Source: Brasenia schreberi (lineage: Eukaryota; Streptophyta; Magnoliopsida; Nymphaeales; Cabombaceae). Taken from it: DNA of 64,000 bases. Positions 51,145 through 63,280 of the stretch are shown here, one piece after another; position 1 is the stretch's first letter; each line of letters starts with the position of its first letter. The stretch is taken from assembly GCA_036023115.1 (NCBI GenBank), contig JAYKKT010000076.1, positions 4,836,001 to 4,900,000 of the forward strand, written 5' to 3'. A program made the position numbers and the translations under genes. A model generated the notes under the pieces. It had not been told where the DNA came from and made no database searches. It worked only from the letters and a program-made list of their open reading frames with translations.

Positions 51145-51971
51145 ATGCCTGAGGAATGGAGAGCAAGTACACTTATACCCATATATAAGAACAAGGGAGA
51201 CATTCAAAATTATGTGAATTATCGAGGTACCAAGTTAATGAGTCATACTATGAAATTATGGGAAAGAATTATCGAATGTAGGTTAAGACAAGTATCAAGT
51301 ACAACAGAGAACCAATTTGGATTTATGCCAGGCATATCTAATGTTGAAGCGATTCACCTTTTCAGACGTCTTATGGAACATTTTAGAGCAAAAAAGAAAG
51401 ACCTTCACATGATATTTGTTAATCTAGAAAAAGCTTATGATAGGGTATTGATGGAGGTTCTTTTGAGAACTTTGGAAAAAAGAGGTATCTCATTGACATA
51501 CATTAAACTTATAAGAGACATGTACGATGGTGTAAAAACATGTGTGAGACTCGTGAAGGAATGAAAGACTTCTTTGAAGTTAATATTGGGTTACATCAAG
51601 GATCAACTTTAAGTCCATACTTATTTGTAATGGTGATTAATGAATTACCAAAACATATTTAAGATGAAGTACCTTGGTGTATGTTATTTGCAGATGACAT
51701 TGTATTAGTGGAAGAGTCTAAGGAAAAAGTTAATAGAAAATTGGAACTATGGAGAGAAACATTAGAAAGCAAAGGCCTCCAACTTAGTAGAACAAAGACA
51801 GAATATATGGAATGTAAGTTTGACCATTTGGTTACCTCAGAGAACATAGAAATTAAAATTGGCACATATTACATCCCCGAAAAGGAAAGTTTTAAATACC
51901 TAGGGTCAATTTTTCAAAGTGATGAAGAATTGATGGAGATGTTACACATAGAATTAATGCTGGTTGGTTAA
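51145..51971 (+). pseudogene. LINE ORF, reverse-transcriptase part
   Basis: The frame includes [52 protein letters not shown] and, after TGA 51562 and TAA 51661, [20 protein letters not shown]. The stops at these two sites are the same as in the truncated copy at 1757-2981. Reverse transcription of LINE RNA is the family function; this copy cannot carry it out. Confidence 0.9.
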
Positions 51972-52553
51972 AATGGAGATGAGCATCAGGTATTCTTTGT
52001 GATAAGAAGATACCATTAAAATTAAAAGGTAAATATTATAGAGCAGCAATTAGGCCTGCCATGTTTTATGGTTCTGAGTGTTGGGCAGTTAATCATCAAC
52101 ATGTACAAAAGATGTCTGTGACAGAAATGAAGATGTTGAGATGGATGAGTGGTCATACAAGAAAAGATTGTATACATAATGAGGTTATTAGAAACAAATT
52201 AGGAGTGGCACCAATAGAGGATAAAAATGAGAGAACATCGTTTAAGAACCTGTAAGAAGGTATGAAAAACTAAATTTGGAAAGTATTAAAAGAGGTAGAG
52301 GACTAGAAGACCCCGTCTAGTATGAGAAAAGGCTTAGTAGTAGTAGTTGTTGTTGTTGTTGTTGTATTAAAAGAGGTAGAGGACGACCACAAAAGTGTTG
52401 GAAAGAAACAATAAAGAATGATCTAGCTTATTGGGAGTTAACTGCTAACATGGCACACGATAGGGATCTGTGGAAACAAAGAATCCATGTAGCCGACCCC
52501 GTCTAGTATGGGAAAAGGCTTAGTTGTTGTTGTTGTATATATACATAGTACAA

Positions 52554-53280
52554 GTTGGGGCAAATATGGGTCAGGTACAGATTGGGGCATCTTATTCCTA
52601 TACCTGGTCCGATCAGTTTCAGATACTCCCTGTTCCGGGTTGATTGTGTTAAATGTAATAGATATAAGTTGTTGGAGGCACTGACCCAGTGCCTCCAATG
52701 GCTGCTTGCGGGCCAACGGCTAGTTGCTTGGCTAGCACTTTAGCTATTTCTCTTCCTCTCTCATTAAAGTGTAAATCCCTCTATAAATATTACACTCTTA
52801 TCAATAAAGTATGTTGTCTAGCACAACTTTTATTTGTAGTTTGTCTCTCTTGATACTTGCATTCTTAACTTGAGACATTTATTGTTGGATAGTTTGATAT
52901 CTTGGCGCTTTTACGAATTGCAACTTGGGCAATTCAACCTTCGATTATCAACAAATATTTACATGGTATGAAAGCATCGTTTTGAAAAATTCGAGCACTT
53001 CGGGAAGCATGCCAAGATTGCAAATTTCGTGAAATCATTCCAAACTTTAGGTAATTCTAAAACTTTCGTTTTTACATAAAATAAAAAGCAAAAATGAATC
53101 TTTTAGATGCATTCTTTACCCGAAATGCTATCAAGGTTAGGAAGGACCATGAAAAAGTGTTTTTTGTCTAAAGACTTTTGGGATTATATTGATGGTACGA
53201 TCAAAGAACCGATTTTAGATATTTAAGATTTGGATTCTTGAATTTTGGGATTTTAAATATTTCTTCAAGTCTCAAGCAGA
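52554..53280 (+). mobile_element. copia 5' LTR, primer site and gag start, truncated
   Basis: The LTR 52647-52963 begins TGTTAAATGTAATAG and ends ATCAACAAATATTTACA. It is followed by a mutated primer site tggtatgaaagc. A gag start, homologous to 59040-59200, continues to about 53220, then is lost. Family and layout match the 3' LTR at 16614-16985. Confidence 0.85.
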
Positions 53281-53539
53281 ATCCATGGATTCTTGAATAA
53301 AGAACTATATCCTTACTGGATATGCACTGAGACGACTCCAAACCTCCAAAACCAACTCTGATACCACGAATAATCAATCATCAATGTGAATAATAATGAT
53401 CATAGTCACTCAAAATAAATTAATCCATCAATTTCAATCTTTCCTTTTTATAGCTGCAGTACTTGTGAATAGCCAGATGCATTTTGGATAGGTCTAACAA
53501 AAAAGAATGTATCCATCAATTCAATGCATCTTTCTCATG
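53281..53539 (-). mobile_element. Possible LTR-element leader fragment, minus strand
   Basis: On the minus strand a primer-site-like TGGTATCAGAGTTGGTTTTG lies at about 53351-53370, which suggests an LTR on its right side. No further parts were found. The rest of the stretch shows nothing recognisable. Confidence 0.5.
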
Positions 53540-54031
53540 AATCGATCTTGCTTTACAACAACAACAACAACTAAGCCTTTTCCCATACTAGATGGGGTCG
53601 GCTACATGGATTCTTTGTTTCCACAGATCCCTATCGTGTGCCATGTTAGCAGTTAACTCCCAATAAGCTAGATCATTCTTTATTGTTTCTTTCCAACACT
53701 TTTGTGGTCATCCTCTACCGCTTTTAATACTTTCCAAATTTAGTTTTTCTAACCTTTGTACAGGTTCTTCTTTAAATCTTCTTTCTATATGTCCATAAAC
53801 GATGTTCTCTCATTTTATCATCTATTGGTGTACGGTCTTTTCTTGTATGACCACTCATCCATCTCAACATCTTCATTTCTGTCACAGACATCTTTTGTAC
53901 ATGTTGATGATTAACTGCCCAACACTCAGAACCATAAAACATGGCAGGCCTAATTGCTGCTCTATAATATTTACCTTTTAATTTTAATGGTATCTTCTTA
54001 TCACAAAGAATACCTGATGCTCATCTCCATT

Positions 54032-54859
54032 TTAACCAACCAGCATTAATTCTATGTGTAACATCTCCATCAATTCTTCATCACTTTGAAAAATTGACCC
54101 TAGGTATTTAAAACTTTCCTTTTGGGGAGTGAAATGTGTGCCAATTTTAATTTCTATATCCTCTGAAGTAGCCAAATGATCAAACTTACATTCCATATAT
54201 TTTGTCTTTGTTCTACTAAGTCGGAGGCCTTTGCTTTCTAATGTTTCTCTCCATAGTTCCAATTTTCTATTAACTTTTTCCTTTGACTCCTCCACTAATA
54301 CAATGTCATCTGCAAATAACATACACCAAGGTACTTCATCTTGAATATGTTTTGTTAACTCATCCATCACCATTATAAATAAGTATGGACTTAAAGTTGA
54401 TCCTTGATGTAACCCAATATTAACTTCAAAGAAGTCTGTCGTTCCTTCATGAGTCCTCACATATGTTTTTGCACCATCATACATGTCTCTTATAAGGTTA
54501 ATATATGTCAATGGGATACCTCTTTTTTCCAAAGTTCTCCAAAAAACCTCTCTCGGTACCCTATCATAAGTTTTTTCTATATCAATAAATATCATGTGAA
54601 GGTCTTTCTTTTTTGCTCTAAAATGTTCCATAAGACGTCTCAGAAGGTGAATCGCTTCAATAGTAGATTTGCCTGGCATAAATCCAAATTGGTTCTCTGT
54701 TGTACTTGATACTTGTCTTAACCTACATTCGATAATTCTTTCCCATAATTTCATAGTATGACTTATTAACTTGATACCTCGATAATTCGCATAATTTTGA
54801 ATGTCTCCCTTGTTCTTATATATGGGTATAAGTGTACTTGCTCTCCATTCCTCAGGCAT
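54032..54859 (-). pseudogene. LINE reverse-transcriptase segment, 275 codons open
   Basis: The stretch runs from [19 protein letters not shown] through [44 protein letters not shown] and [17 protein letters not shown] to the family-specific [20 protein letters not shown]. All RT palm motifs are intact here, unlike in the plus-strand copy, but the segment lacks an in-frame link to endonuclease and the C-terminal domain. Confidence 0.92.
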
Positions 54860-55668
54860 CTTTTGGTTTTTCCATATTTCATTAAATAGTCTTATGAGCC
54901 AAGTGATTCCTATTTCTCCTAGTATTTTTCAAACTTCTATAAGAATATTATCTGGTCCTACCGATTTACCACTCTTCATATGTTTAAGAGCCTCTTTGAC
55001 TTCATTCTTTTGAATACGTCGGTAGAAATTGTGGTTTATATACTTTTCTGACTTGGCTAAATCTCCTAAACTAATACTAACATCTTTATTTTCATTAAAA
55101 AGATTATAAAAATAGTTTCTTCATCTATTTCTTATATCATCATTTACCACTAGAATTTTTTCATCCTCATCTTTTATGCATCTAACATAATTAAGATCTT
55201 TAGTTTTCTTATCTCTAGCCCTAGCTATCCTAAAAATATCTCTTCACCCTCTTTTGAGTTGAGTTTTTTATATAAGTCCTCCCAAATCTTAGCTTTTGCT
55301 TCACTAACGGCCTTTTTCGCTTCTTTCTTTGCTTTCTTATAAGCTTCTAAAGTTTCACTAGTTTTCTTAGCATAATGTAATTTGTAACATGCCCTCTTTG
55401 CCTTGATTTTATTTTGTACTACTTCACTCCACCACCAAGCTTCTTTTTGTGCCGGTACACCTCCGTTAGATACCCCTCACACATCTTTCGCCACTTTCCT
55501 AATATGTATAGCCATATTGTTCCACATATCACAGGGTGTGCCAACATAATTCCAAACATCTCCTAGAAGGACTTTCTGTTTAAATATATCTTCTTTCTCG
55601 CTTTTGAGTTTCCACCATTTAGTCCGAATAGCTCGATGCACTCTTTTCTTCTTTGTCCATTTTTTTAT

Positions 55669-56421
55669 TTATAAATCCATAACTAAAAGTCGATGTTGGG
55701 TGGTTAAGCTTTCTCCTGGAATTACCTTACAATCTTTACAACACGCTCTATCTTTTTTTCTACAAATAAAGTAATCAATTTGTGTTTGTGATAAGCCACT
55801 CTTATAAGTAATTAAATGTTCATCTCGTTTTTTGAAGATTGTATTGACTATAAAGAGATCAAATGACATAGCAAAATTTAAAATCTCCCTACCTTCCTCA
55901 TTTATATCCCCAAAACCAAAGTTTCCATGAATCCCTTGATATCCTAATGCCTCTTTACCGACATGTCCATTTAAATCTCCTCCTAAACAAATCATCTCCC
56001 TTTGTGGAATCTTTTGAAACCCCTTATCTAACTCTTCCCAAAAAATTGTCTTTATACTATCTTCTAGTCCTACTTGGGGTGCGTAAGCACAAACTATATT
56101 CAAAACCTCTGCTCCTAACACTAATTTCAACGTCATGATTCGGTCACCATATCGTTGTATGTCTACTACACTCTCCTTTAAATCTTTATTTATGACTCCG
56201 TTTCGAGCCTTTTCTTTACCTGAGTACCATAATTTAAAACCTGTATCCTCTATCTCCTTTGCTTTTTCTCCAACCCATTTTGTCTCTTGTAAACATAGAA
56301 TATGAATCTTTCTCCGAATCATAGTATCTACCACCTCCATTAGCTTACCCGATAATGTTCTGATATTCCAAGAACCAATACGAATCTTATTATCTAGGAC
56401 CAGCTTCCTTACCCCCCGCAT
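55669..56421 (-). pseudogene. LINE endonuclease segment, 250 codons open
   Basis: The APE motifs are all visible in order: [65 protein letters not shown] and [10 protein letters not shown]. This is the best endonuclease in the window. Residues upstream (56452-56664) with MDYKNYEHCF are separated by a stop at about 56450. Confidence 0.9.
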
Positions 56422-56796
56422 CCGTCCATAATCAAAATGCGGAGACCCTCTCTAAAAAATTTTCACTACATTCGGGCGGCAATGTAGCAGGACTAACTTC
56501 TTTACCCACACCCCTCCATGATGTGGGAACCCTCTCTGCAATTGATTCACTACATTCGGGCGAAAATGTAGTGGCCCTTGCTTACTTATTACTATATTCG
56601 GGCTCTGCAGCACGTCGCTAGGTGGGGATGCCCCAAAGCAATGCTCATAATTTTTGTAATCCATGTTGTAAAAATCCGACGAAGTTTTACGCTGGCTATC
56701 GGAAGCTTAACACAACCCTCCTCCTTTATCCGGGCTTGGGACGGGCAATGCAAGGATGATCCCTTACATGGGCGGAGTTAATCGATCTTGCTTTAC

Positions 56797-56918
56797 CAAA
56801 TATATTTATTATTTTCTTAATTTCCTTTTCTTACAATTATTAACATTTTGAATAGGCAAATGGTGCACTGTTTTGATATTTGCTTGCTTATGTAACTCAA
56901 TGTCATCCATGGTTTTAT

Positions 56919-56974
<56 letters not shown>

Positions 56975-57740
56975 CGCGCGCGTGTGAAAATGCCAGTAAT
57001 TTTAGTTGTGGTATTCTTAGTGCTCATATTTTATGCAGTGGAAATCTAACCAGCAAGTGGAAGGCTCACAAAAAAGCTTGAATACTAGGGTCCATAAATC
57101 ACAAAGTCAGCAGGAAACCAGCAAAGCCAGTGACTAAAATCAGGTTTCCGACAACCTACTATATCATATGATATGAAAGAGATTTGTCTGTCATGTATGA
57201 TGATCTCAACTATATGATTAAAGTACTATGTTGTGTTACATGATTTATCGCACCATATCGTGGTTTAATGTATGATACCTTGTGATAAGTTGAGTTGACC
57301 TTTTGAGGAGCGTGAAGTCTTCAGAAACCAAGTCCTGCTAAATTTTAAAACCCTTAGGCTATTCAGCAGCCGTTTTTCTCTCCCAACCATTTCCATATCC
57401 CAAATACAACCTACTTTCCATCAAATATGAACTTCTCTAATTGTACAACGGTTATCAATCCTAATCGTGTTCTTAGTGATATGGTAATTCAGAACTATTA
57501 TGAAAATATTAGGTAGAGAAACAAGTCAGTTATGATGTGCGGTTTCTGCTATTACATCATATACATTCATTCATATCCCTGAAAGCTTCTTCCTTCACCT
57601 CTTCTTTTACTAGATTATAATCCTACACCAAAGAATGATATCACCTTTTCCCCACACCTCTTCAATATTCACTTGCCTCGTCCTATCTAAGTTGAATTAC
57701 ATGGAGCAACATTTATGTGAATTATATCTTGGGAGGAAGG
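56797..57740. other. Unassigned DNA with a long microsatellite
   Basis: No gene could be supported. (CT)n then (GT/GC)n covers 56920-56986. A short open segment after tttatgcag at 57037 ends at a TAA near 57139 and looks vaguely exon-like, but there is no homology I recognise. The CYP37 transit exon was sought on the minus strand and not found. Confidence 0.5.
56920..56986 (+). repeat. (CT)n-(GT)n-(GC)n microsatellite
   Basis: About 23 CT units followed by GT and GC units. The Arg-Glu repeat open frame on the other strand is an artefact of this tract. Confidence 0.95.
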
Positions 57741-58575
57741 TGTTGGAAAACATGGTAGCGCAACAGAGATCAAACATCACAAACATGAGGAAAGTAAAGA
57801 GAAAATGTGAAGATCAAAGGAGGGGGCAGACCCTCCAATGGAGGCCGCTCCCTCCTCTCTCTCTTTCTTAATCTCTCTTAACCCTAATACATCATGTTCA
57901 ACCCTTATATAATGAGTTGTTAGACACAAAATAACCAAAATGCTCTTAGTACTACAGAAAATTACAATAATACCTAAAACATCAAAAATGTGAAGATCAA
58001 AGGAGGGGGAAAGTCCTCCAATGGAGGTTGGAGGTTGCCCCCTGCTCTCTATCTCTTTCTTAATCTTACTCTCTTAACCCTAATACATCATGTTCAACCC
58101 TTATATAATGGGTTGTTAGATACAAAATAACCAAAATGCCCTTAATACTACAGGTAATTACAATAATACCTAAAACATAAAAAATGACAAACCTAACACT
58201 AATACAGCATATACATTCATATTCTTCAACACCCCCCTCAAGTTAGGAGTGAGATACTTCGAACTCCAAACTTGATGAGAAACTTGTTCTTACTTCACCA
58301 CACTTGATCATTATGATGATCAAACCAACAAAAAAAAAACTTAATAGAAGATGGAATTGGGTAGGCTGACTATTGTAATGCAGTCGCCCCTCTCTCTCTT
58401 CCTTCTTTCAATCATAAAGTAAGGTCTCTAAACATATAGAAGATGGAATTAGGCCGCCTCTCTCTTACTTTCTTCTTTTTTTTAATTATTAGAAGATGGA
58501 ATTGGACTGCCTTTCTCTCTTTCTCCTTTTCAATTATGAAATTCTAATCTCTACCATATACACTTTTTGTGATTT
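57741..58575 (-). mobile_element. Second copy of the gene-carrying LTR family, 3' end only
   Basis: The LTR is 57741-58228 (minus strand TGTTGAAGAATATG to ...TGTTTTCCAACA), followed inside by the polypurine tract and about 340 bp of interior related to 8773-9060. The LTR is enlarged by a 183-bp tandem duplication with units starting gtgaagatcaaagg at 57807 and 57990. No captured gene is left in this copy; the interior breaks off near 58575. Confidence 0.85.
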
Positions 58576-58591
58576 CGTGGCTGCAGTTGGC

Positions 58592-58800
58592 TGTCACACG
58601 GGTGCGAGATACGATAAATTTCAAAAATTTTGGGTGCGACGACACGGTTAGAGTATATAATATTATATATTATATATAATATTTAATCTTCAAAAAGTGA
58701 GACATCAATTAACATAAGTATATGACAATAGCAAGTACACAACTTTATATTAAAGCAAAACACATAAACTGTAAACTGTAAACAACATAAAGTATATGAC
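58592..58800 (-). mobile_element. hAT family-2 terminus
   Basis: The end TGTCACACGGGTGCG matches the TGTCACAC left end at 36314. The inner part (tgttttgctttaatataaag on the minus strand) matches 40160-40230 next to the family-2 transposase. It provides the 3' end that the large family-2 copy lacks. It interrupts a copia LTR. Confidence 0.75.
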
Positions 58801-59059
58801 TTGTTTTGTATATGCTTTCGCTCTTGTTTGGTATTCTCGAAGATCGGCATTCAGAATTGAATGCCATTTGATTCTTGGCGACTTGGTAATCTTGATTCGT
58901 GCAATATCAACCTTCGATCATTGACAAATATTTACATGGTATCAGAGCTTCGGATTGAAGAAATCAGATGCATTGGGAAGCGTGCCATCGGTGCGAAATT
59001 TGAAGAATTTTACCAAACTTAAGGTTAGTTCATAATTTGTGATTTTTGCAAAATGGAAG

Positions 59060-61700
59060 GTAAAAATGAGTCGTTTAGATGCATCTTAGATCCAAAATGC
59101 TACCAAAGTTGGCTAGGACCATAAAAAAGTATTTTTTGTCAAAGGATTTTTGGGATTACATCGATTGAACCATAAAGGAACCAATTTTGAACATTGATGA
59201 TTTAGACGATGATGAAATCGTCAAAGCTCATGAAAAATACAAGTTAGATTTAAAATTGTGGAAAAAAATGAACGCAAAAATCACATGGATTATTTGCCAA
59301 AATGTGGATGAAAAGCTTAGAAATATGATTAGTGCATTTGAAAATGCTTTTGAAACTTGAGAATATTTGAAAAAACTTCATTCTCAAGATGACTTTGTTT
59401 TTCAAATTGATTTAATGGAAAGAATGATAATGCTTAAACAAAGAAACCTAAGCATTAGAGACTACCATAATGATTTTTCGGAATTATGGACTCAATTGAG
59501 AAGTTTTGACAAATTTGGAAATCTTCATAAATTAGATGAATTTCAAGAATTTCTAGACAACCAATACTTCTTTTTGTTTATGCATGGGTTAAGAGATGAA
59601 TTTGAAAATATTATATCAAACCTCATATATTGAAAACCTAGACCTAGTGGGGATTCCTTTTTGGCCGACCTTGTTATGGAGGAAACGAGATTGAAAAACA
59701 TGAATGTGGCTAAGGAAGCCGTGCTTGCCGCATCAAAACCGGGAGCAAATTTGAAGACCTACAAGCCTCCGCATGTAAAGTATAATGAAGGCATGTCAAA
59801 GAAGCCCATGGGACTGTGGCCCAACAAAGACACTATGTGGCACTATTGCAAGGAAAATGGACACATCAAAACCACGTGTCATTTACTTCGGAGAAGAATT
59901 GGAAATGCGGGAGCCGTAGAAGAAGGGGGTGTCTTGCCCAATAACATCAAAGCATACATATAAGAATTTTTCAAGGAAAAAGCAAGCATCTCCGGAAATG
60001 CTCTATCCACTTCTCAAGGTATGTCTTGGTTTTTAGATTCCGGTGCATCCTTTCATATGACACATAGTGAAGATTTTTTTATTAATTCTTGTGAAACCAT
60101 TGGAAAACATGTGTTTACGGCCGATGGAACAAAACTCTAAATCAAAAAATTAAGAAACCTTAAAAAGCAAAACTTTAAAATTCAAAATGTAAGTTTTATA
60201 CCTAAACTTAATTTAAATCTACTTTCGGTTGCTCAAATATGTGATAATAATTGTATAGTCACTTTCTCATCCAAACATTGTGTGGTACAGGATCACCTAT
60301 CGAAGAAGGTGATTGGTCAAGGCCATAGAGAAAGTGGACTATACAAAATGGACTATCTTGTTATGCCAAATTCTGGTGTTTATAACATAACCCAAGATGC
60401 TACGTTATGGCATAAAAGACTTGGATACTTGGACTCTCAAAAATTGTGTAATATTTCTTTGATGAAAAGCATTAGAGAGAAAATTTTTGAATGTAAAGAT
60501 TGTATTCTTGGAAAAATGCATGATCTTCCTTTTGGAGAAAGAAACTATGTACCAAAGAAAGTTTTTGATTTAATACATTCGGATGTTTGGGGCCCCGCGC
60601 CCGTTGTTTCTAAAGGAGGATTGCAATACTATGTAATTTTTGTGGATGACTTTACTCATTTTACATGGATATATCTATTAAAACACAAATCCGAAGTATT
60701 TGAAAAATTTATAATATTTTGTAATATGATCAAAAGCCAATTTGGAGCAACCATTAAAATCTTTAGATCTAATTCGGGAGGAGAGTTTATGTCTAATGAA
60801 TTTCATAAATTTATTGAAACTAATGGTATTATTCATCAAAAATCATGTACTAAAACACCTCAACAAAATGGTCTAACGAAAAGAAAACATAGGCATATTA
60901 TTGAAACTTGTAAAACTATGCTAATAGCTAGTAAGGTTCCTAAATTCTTATGAGTCGAAGCTACTCTTACCGCCGTATACCTTAACCTTGAGAATACTTC
61001 ACCTTTCGAAAAATTATACATCTCTCCATATTATGAAAGACTTAGGGTTTTTGGATATAGATGTTTCGTGTATACGGACAAGAATGACAAATTATCACCT
61101 AGAGCTATTGAATGTGTCTTTCTTGGTTATGGCATTTACAAGAAAGGGTATCGGTGTTTTGATCCCATAGAAGACAAATTGTACGTATCCAATGATGTAA
61201 AAATTTTTGAGAATGATATTTATTATGAGTCCAAATCCTTGGAGAATTCAGATCCTTTCATTCCTCAAGATGTTTTTGAGCTAGAAGAAGATAATGATTG
61301 TAACTTAGTAGATCATCAAGAAGATCATGTTGGAAACAATGACATTTCACACACCACTATTGATACTCGGTCAATTGTCGAACCCTTCCCCTCACATTAT
61401 ACAAGAAGACCTAGAGAAACCAATGAAGTCCACATGGAACCTGATATTACAAGATTAAAACCCAGGGTTTCAAGACCTCCTCAGCGATTTGTGTCTTATG
61501 AATCTTTTGAACCACAACGAAGAAATTTGATTGCCACCCTTCATCAAGTTAAAGAACCTAGGTTCTATCATCAAGCTAAAGGTATTCCAGAATGAGAAGA
61601 TGCTATGAAAGATGAACTTAACGCCCTATACAAGTTTCAGACATGGACTGTTGCACCCATGCCAAAAGATAAGAAAGTCATTGAATGTCGATAGGTATAT
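59060..61700 (+). pseudogene. copia gag, protease and integrase, mutated
   Basis: Gag spans about 59060-59965 with stops (for example TGA 59358, TGA 59631). The zinc knuckle near 59838 reads WHYCKENGHIKTTC, so the first Cys has become Trp. The protease keeps [13 protein letters not shown] (about 60030). Integrase 60282-60953 begins with LWHKRLGYLDSQKL and HSDVWGPA, but the second catalytic block reads RSNSGGEF instead of RSD, and the third, QQNGLTKRKHR, has Lys at the place of the usual Glu. The C-terminal integrase domain continues to 61595. Function is excluded by several independent changes. Confidence 0.9.
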
Positions 61701-62845
61701 AAAATCAAAACTCACAGCAATGGACACATTGAAAGATACAAGGCTAGACTAGTTGCTAAAGGTTATGCCCAAGAATATGGAATTGACTATGATGAAACCT
61801 TTGTCCCAGTAGCTAGAATGACCACAATTAGAATTCTCATAACTATTAGTGCAATTAAGCAATGGAATATATATCAACTTGATGTTAAGAATGCTTTCTT
61901 GAACGGTTACTTGAATGAAGAAGTCTATATGAGTCCTCCTCCTAGGGTCACTCTCCCTCCTGGTCATGCTCTTAAGTTACGAAAGGCTTTGTATGGTCTG
62001 AAACAAACTCCAAAAGCTTGGTTTGATCAATTTGAAAAATTCATGCATTTGCATAATTTTGTGACTTGTTATACTGATACTGCATTGTTTATTCAAAAAA
62101 CACAATCTGGTATTGTTATTTTGCTTTTGTATGTAGATGACATGATCATCACAGGAAGTGATGAAGTGGGAATTGCTAAAGTTAAACTTAATGTGCATCA
62201 CGAATTTGATATGAAAGACTTGGGCTTGCTGAATTACTTTTTAGGTATTAAGATAACCAAAAATAGTTGTGGATACTTTATGTCTCAAACCAAGTTTGCT
62301 AACGATATTATTGAAAGGTCCGGTATTACAGATACTAAGGTTGTTGACACACTGGAAATCCTAGGCACCAAACTACGATCCACTGATGGTGAGAAATTGG
62401 AGGATCCCACTCCGTATCGACAGCTCATGGGTGCACTCACCATTACTAGACCAGATATTTCTCATGCAGTACACACAGCAAGCCAATTTCAACAGGCACC
62501 CACTTCTGTTCATATGAGTGATGTCTTGGGCATCATTCGATATATTAGAAACACTGCCCACAAAGGGGTCCTCTTAACTTCCTCCTCATCCTTTGATTTC
62601 TCTATATATATGGATGTTGATTGGGGTGGAGATGTCAACAATAGACACTCTACGACTGGTTTTTGTGTATTTTTAGGTGAATCTCTTATTTCCTGGAAGT
62701 GCAAAAAGCAACAGAAGGTGTCTCTCTCATCCACAGAAGCCGAATATCGAGTCATGACTACAGTTGCGATGGAGATTTCTTGTATCACAGTCCTTCTAGC
62801 AGACATGGGAGTCAATGTCCAACACCCGGCCATCATGTATTGTGA
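61700..62845 (+). pseudogene. copia reverse transcriptase and first RNase H
   Basis: RT motifs include [59 protein letters not shown] and DLGLLNYFLGI. RNase H follows with [17 protein letters not shown] and SLSSTEAEYRVM. A TAG lies near 61694. An open stretch of 383 codons (61818-62969) runs past the junction at about 62850. Confidence 0.9.
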
Positions 62846-62849
62846 CAAC

Positions 62850-63273
62850 ATCAGGCTATGTAATACGTGTAGGAAGAAATATTATATCCTGGAAAAGCAA
62901 GAAACAGTCTGTGGTAGCCCGGTCCAGTGCAGAGACAGAATACCAAGCTATTGCTCTAGGTATATGTGAGGGACAGTGGATTATCTCACTCCTAGAAGAA
63001 ATTGGATTTAAAGAAAACTCTAAGATTACATTCTTTACAGACAGTAAAGCTGCCTTGCAAATAGCACAGAATCCAGTCTTCCATGAAAGGACAAAGCACA
63101 TTGAGATCGACTGTCACTTTATCAGAGAAAAGATTTCCAAAAGAATTTTTAATCTAGTTTATATTCACTCAGAGGATCAATTGACAGACATTTTCACCAA
63201 ATCAGCATCAATCAATGGCCTTCAGAAAGCACTCTCACAGTTGAAAATTACAAGTCTTCAGGAGTCAACTTGA
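62850..63273 (+). pseudogene. Second RNase H segment from another copia family
   Basis: This part restarts RNase [68 protein letters not shown] and DQLTDIFTKSAS. The first segment is of the LSSTEAEY type, the second of the ARSSAETEY type. It is followed by a stop and the polypurine tract. Confidence 0.9.
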
Positions 63274-63280
63274 GGGGGCG

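Larger units (their letters stand above)
49227..52535 (+). mobile_element. Full-length RTE-type LINE, plus strand
   Basis: It starts aactcggcccatgtaaggga and ends ggcttagttgttgttgttg. An exact 18-bp duplication tatatatacatagtacaa flanks it (49209-49226 and 52536-52553). It is 3309 bp and encodes one ORF in the RTE manner: an N-terminal stretch with internal repeats (49324-49600), an APE-type endonuclease (SWNIRTL, KETKW, AYAPQVG, GGDLNGHVG, ITYKSG), a linker and reverse transcriptase ([11 protein letters not shown] near 51700). Breaks: frameshift near 49735, TAA at 50223, further frameshifts, TGA near 51562 and TAA near 51661. A local duplication near 52280-52370 repeats the (TTG)n end internally. 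No autonomous function. Confidence 0.93.
53557..56779 (-). mobile_element. Full-length RTE-type LINE, minus strand
   Basis: The 5' end is aactccgcccatgtaaggga at 56779 and the (TTG)n end is at 53557. A 17-bp duplication aatcgatcttgctttac flanks it (53540-53556 and 56780-56796), without mismatch. It is 3223 bp and opposite in direction to the LINE at 49227-52535. This copy has the longest open segments: endonuclease 55669-56421 and RT 54032-54859. They lie in different frames with breaks between, and the RT C-terminal domain is shifted at about 54040. Confidence 0.94.

Noticed and set aside
56809..57027. Arg-Glu repeat protein on the minus strand.
   Set aside because: It is a translation of a CT/GT microsatellite.
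57037..57139. Terminal exon-like segment (WKSNQQVEG... to TAA) after tttatgcag.
   Set aside because: No homology, no upstream exon and ordinary base composition; chance is sufficient.
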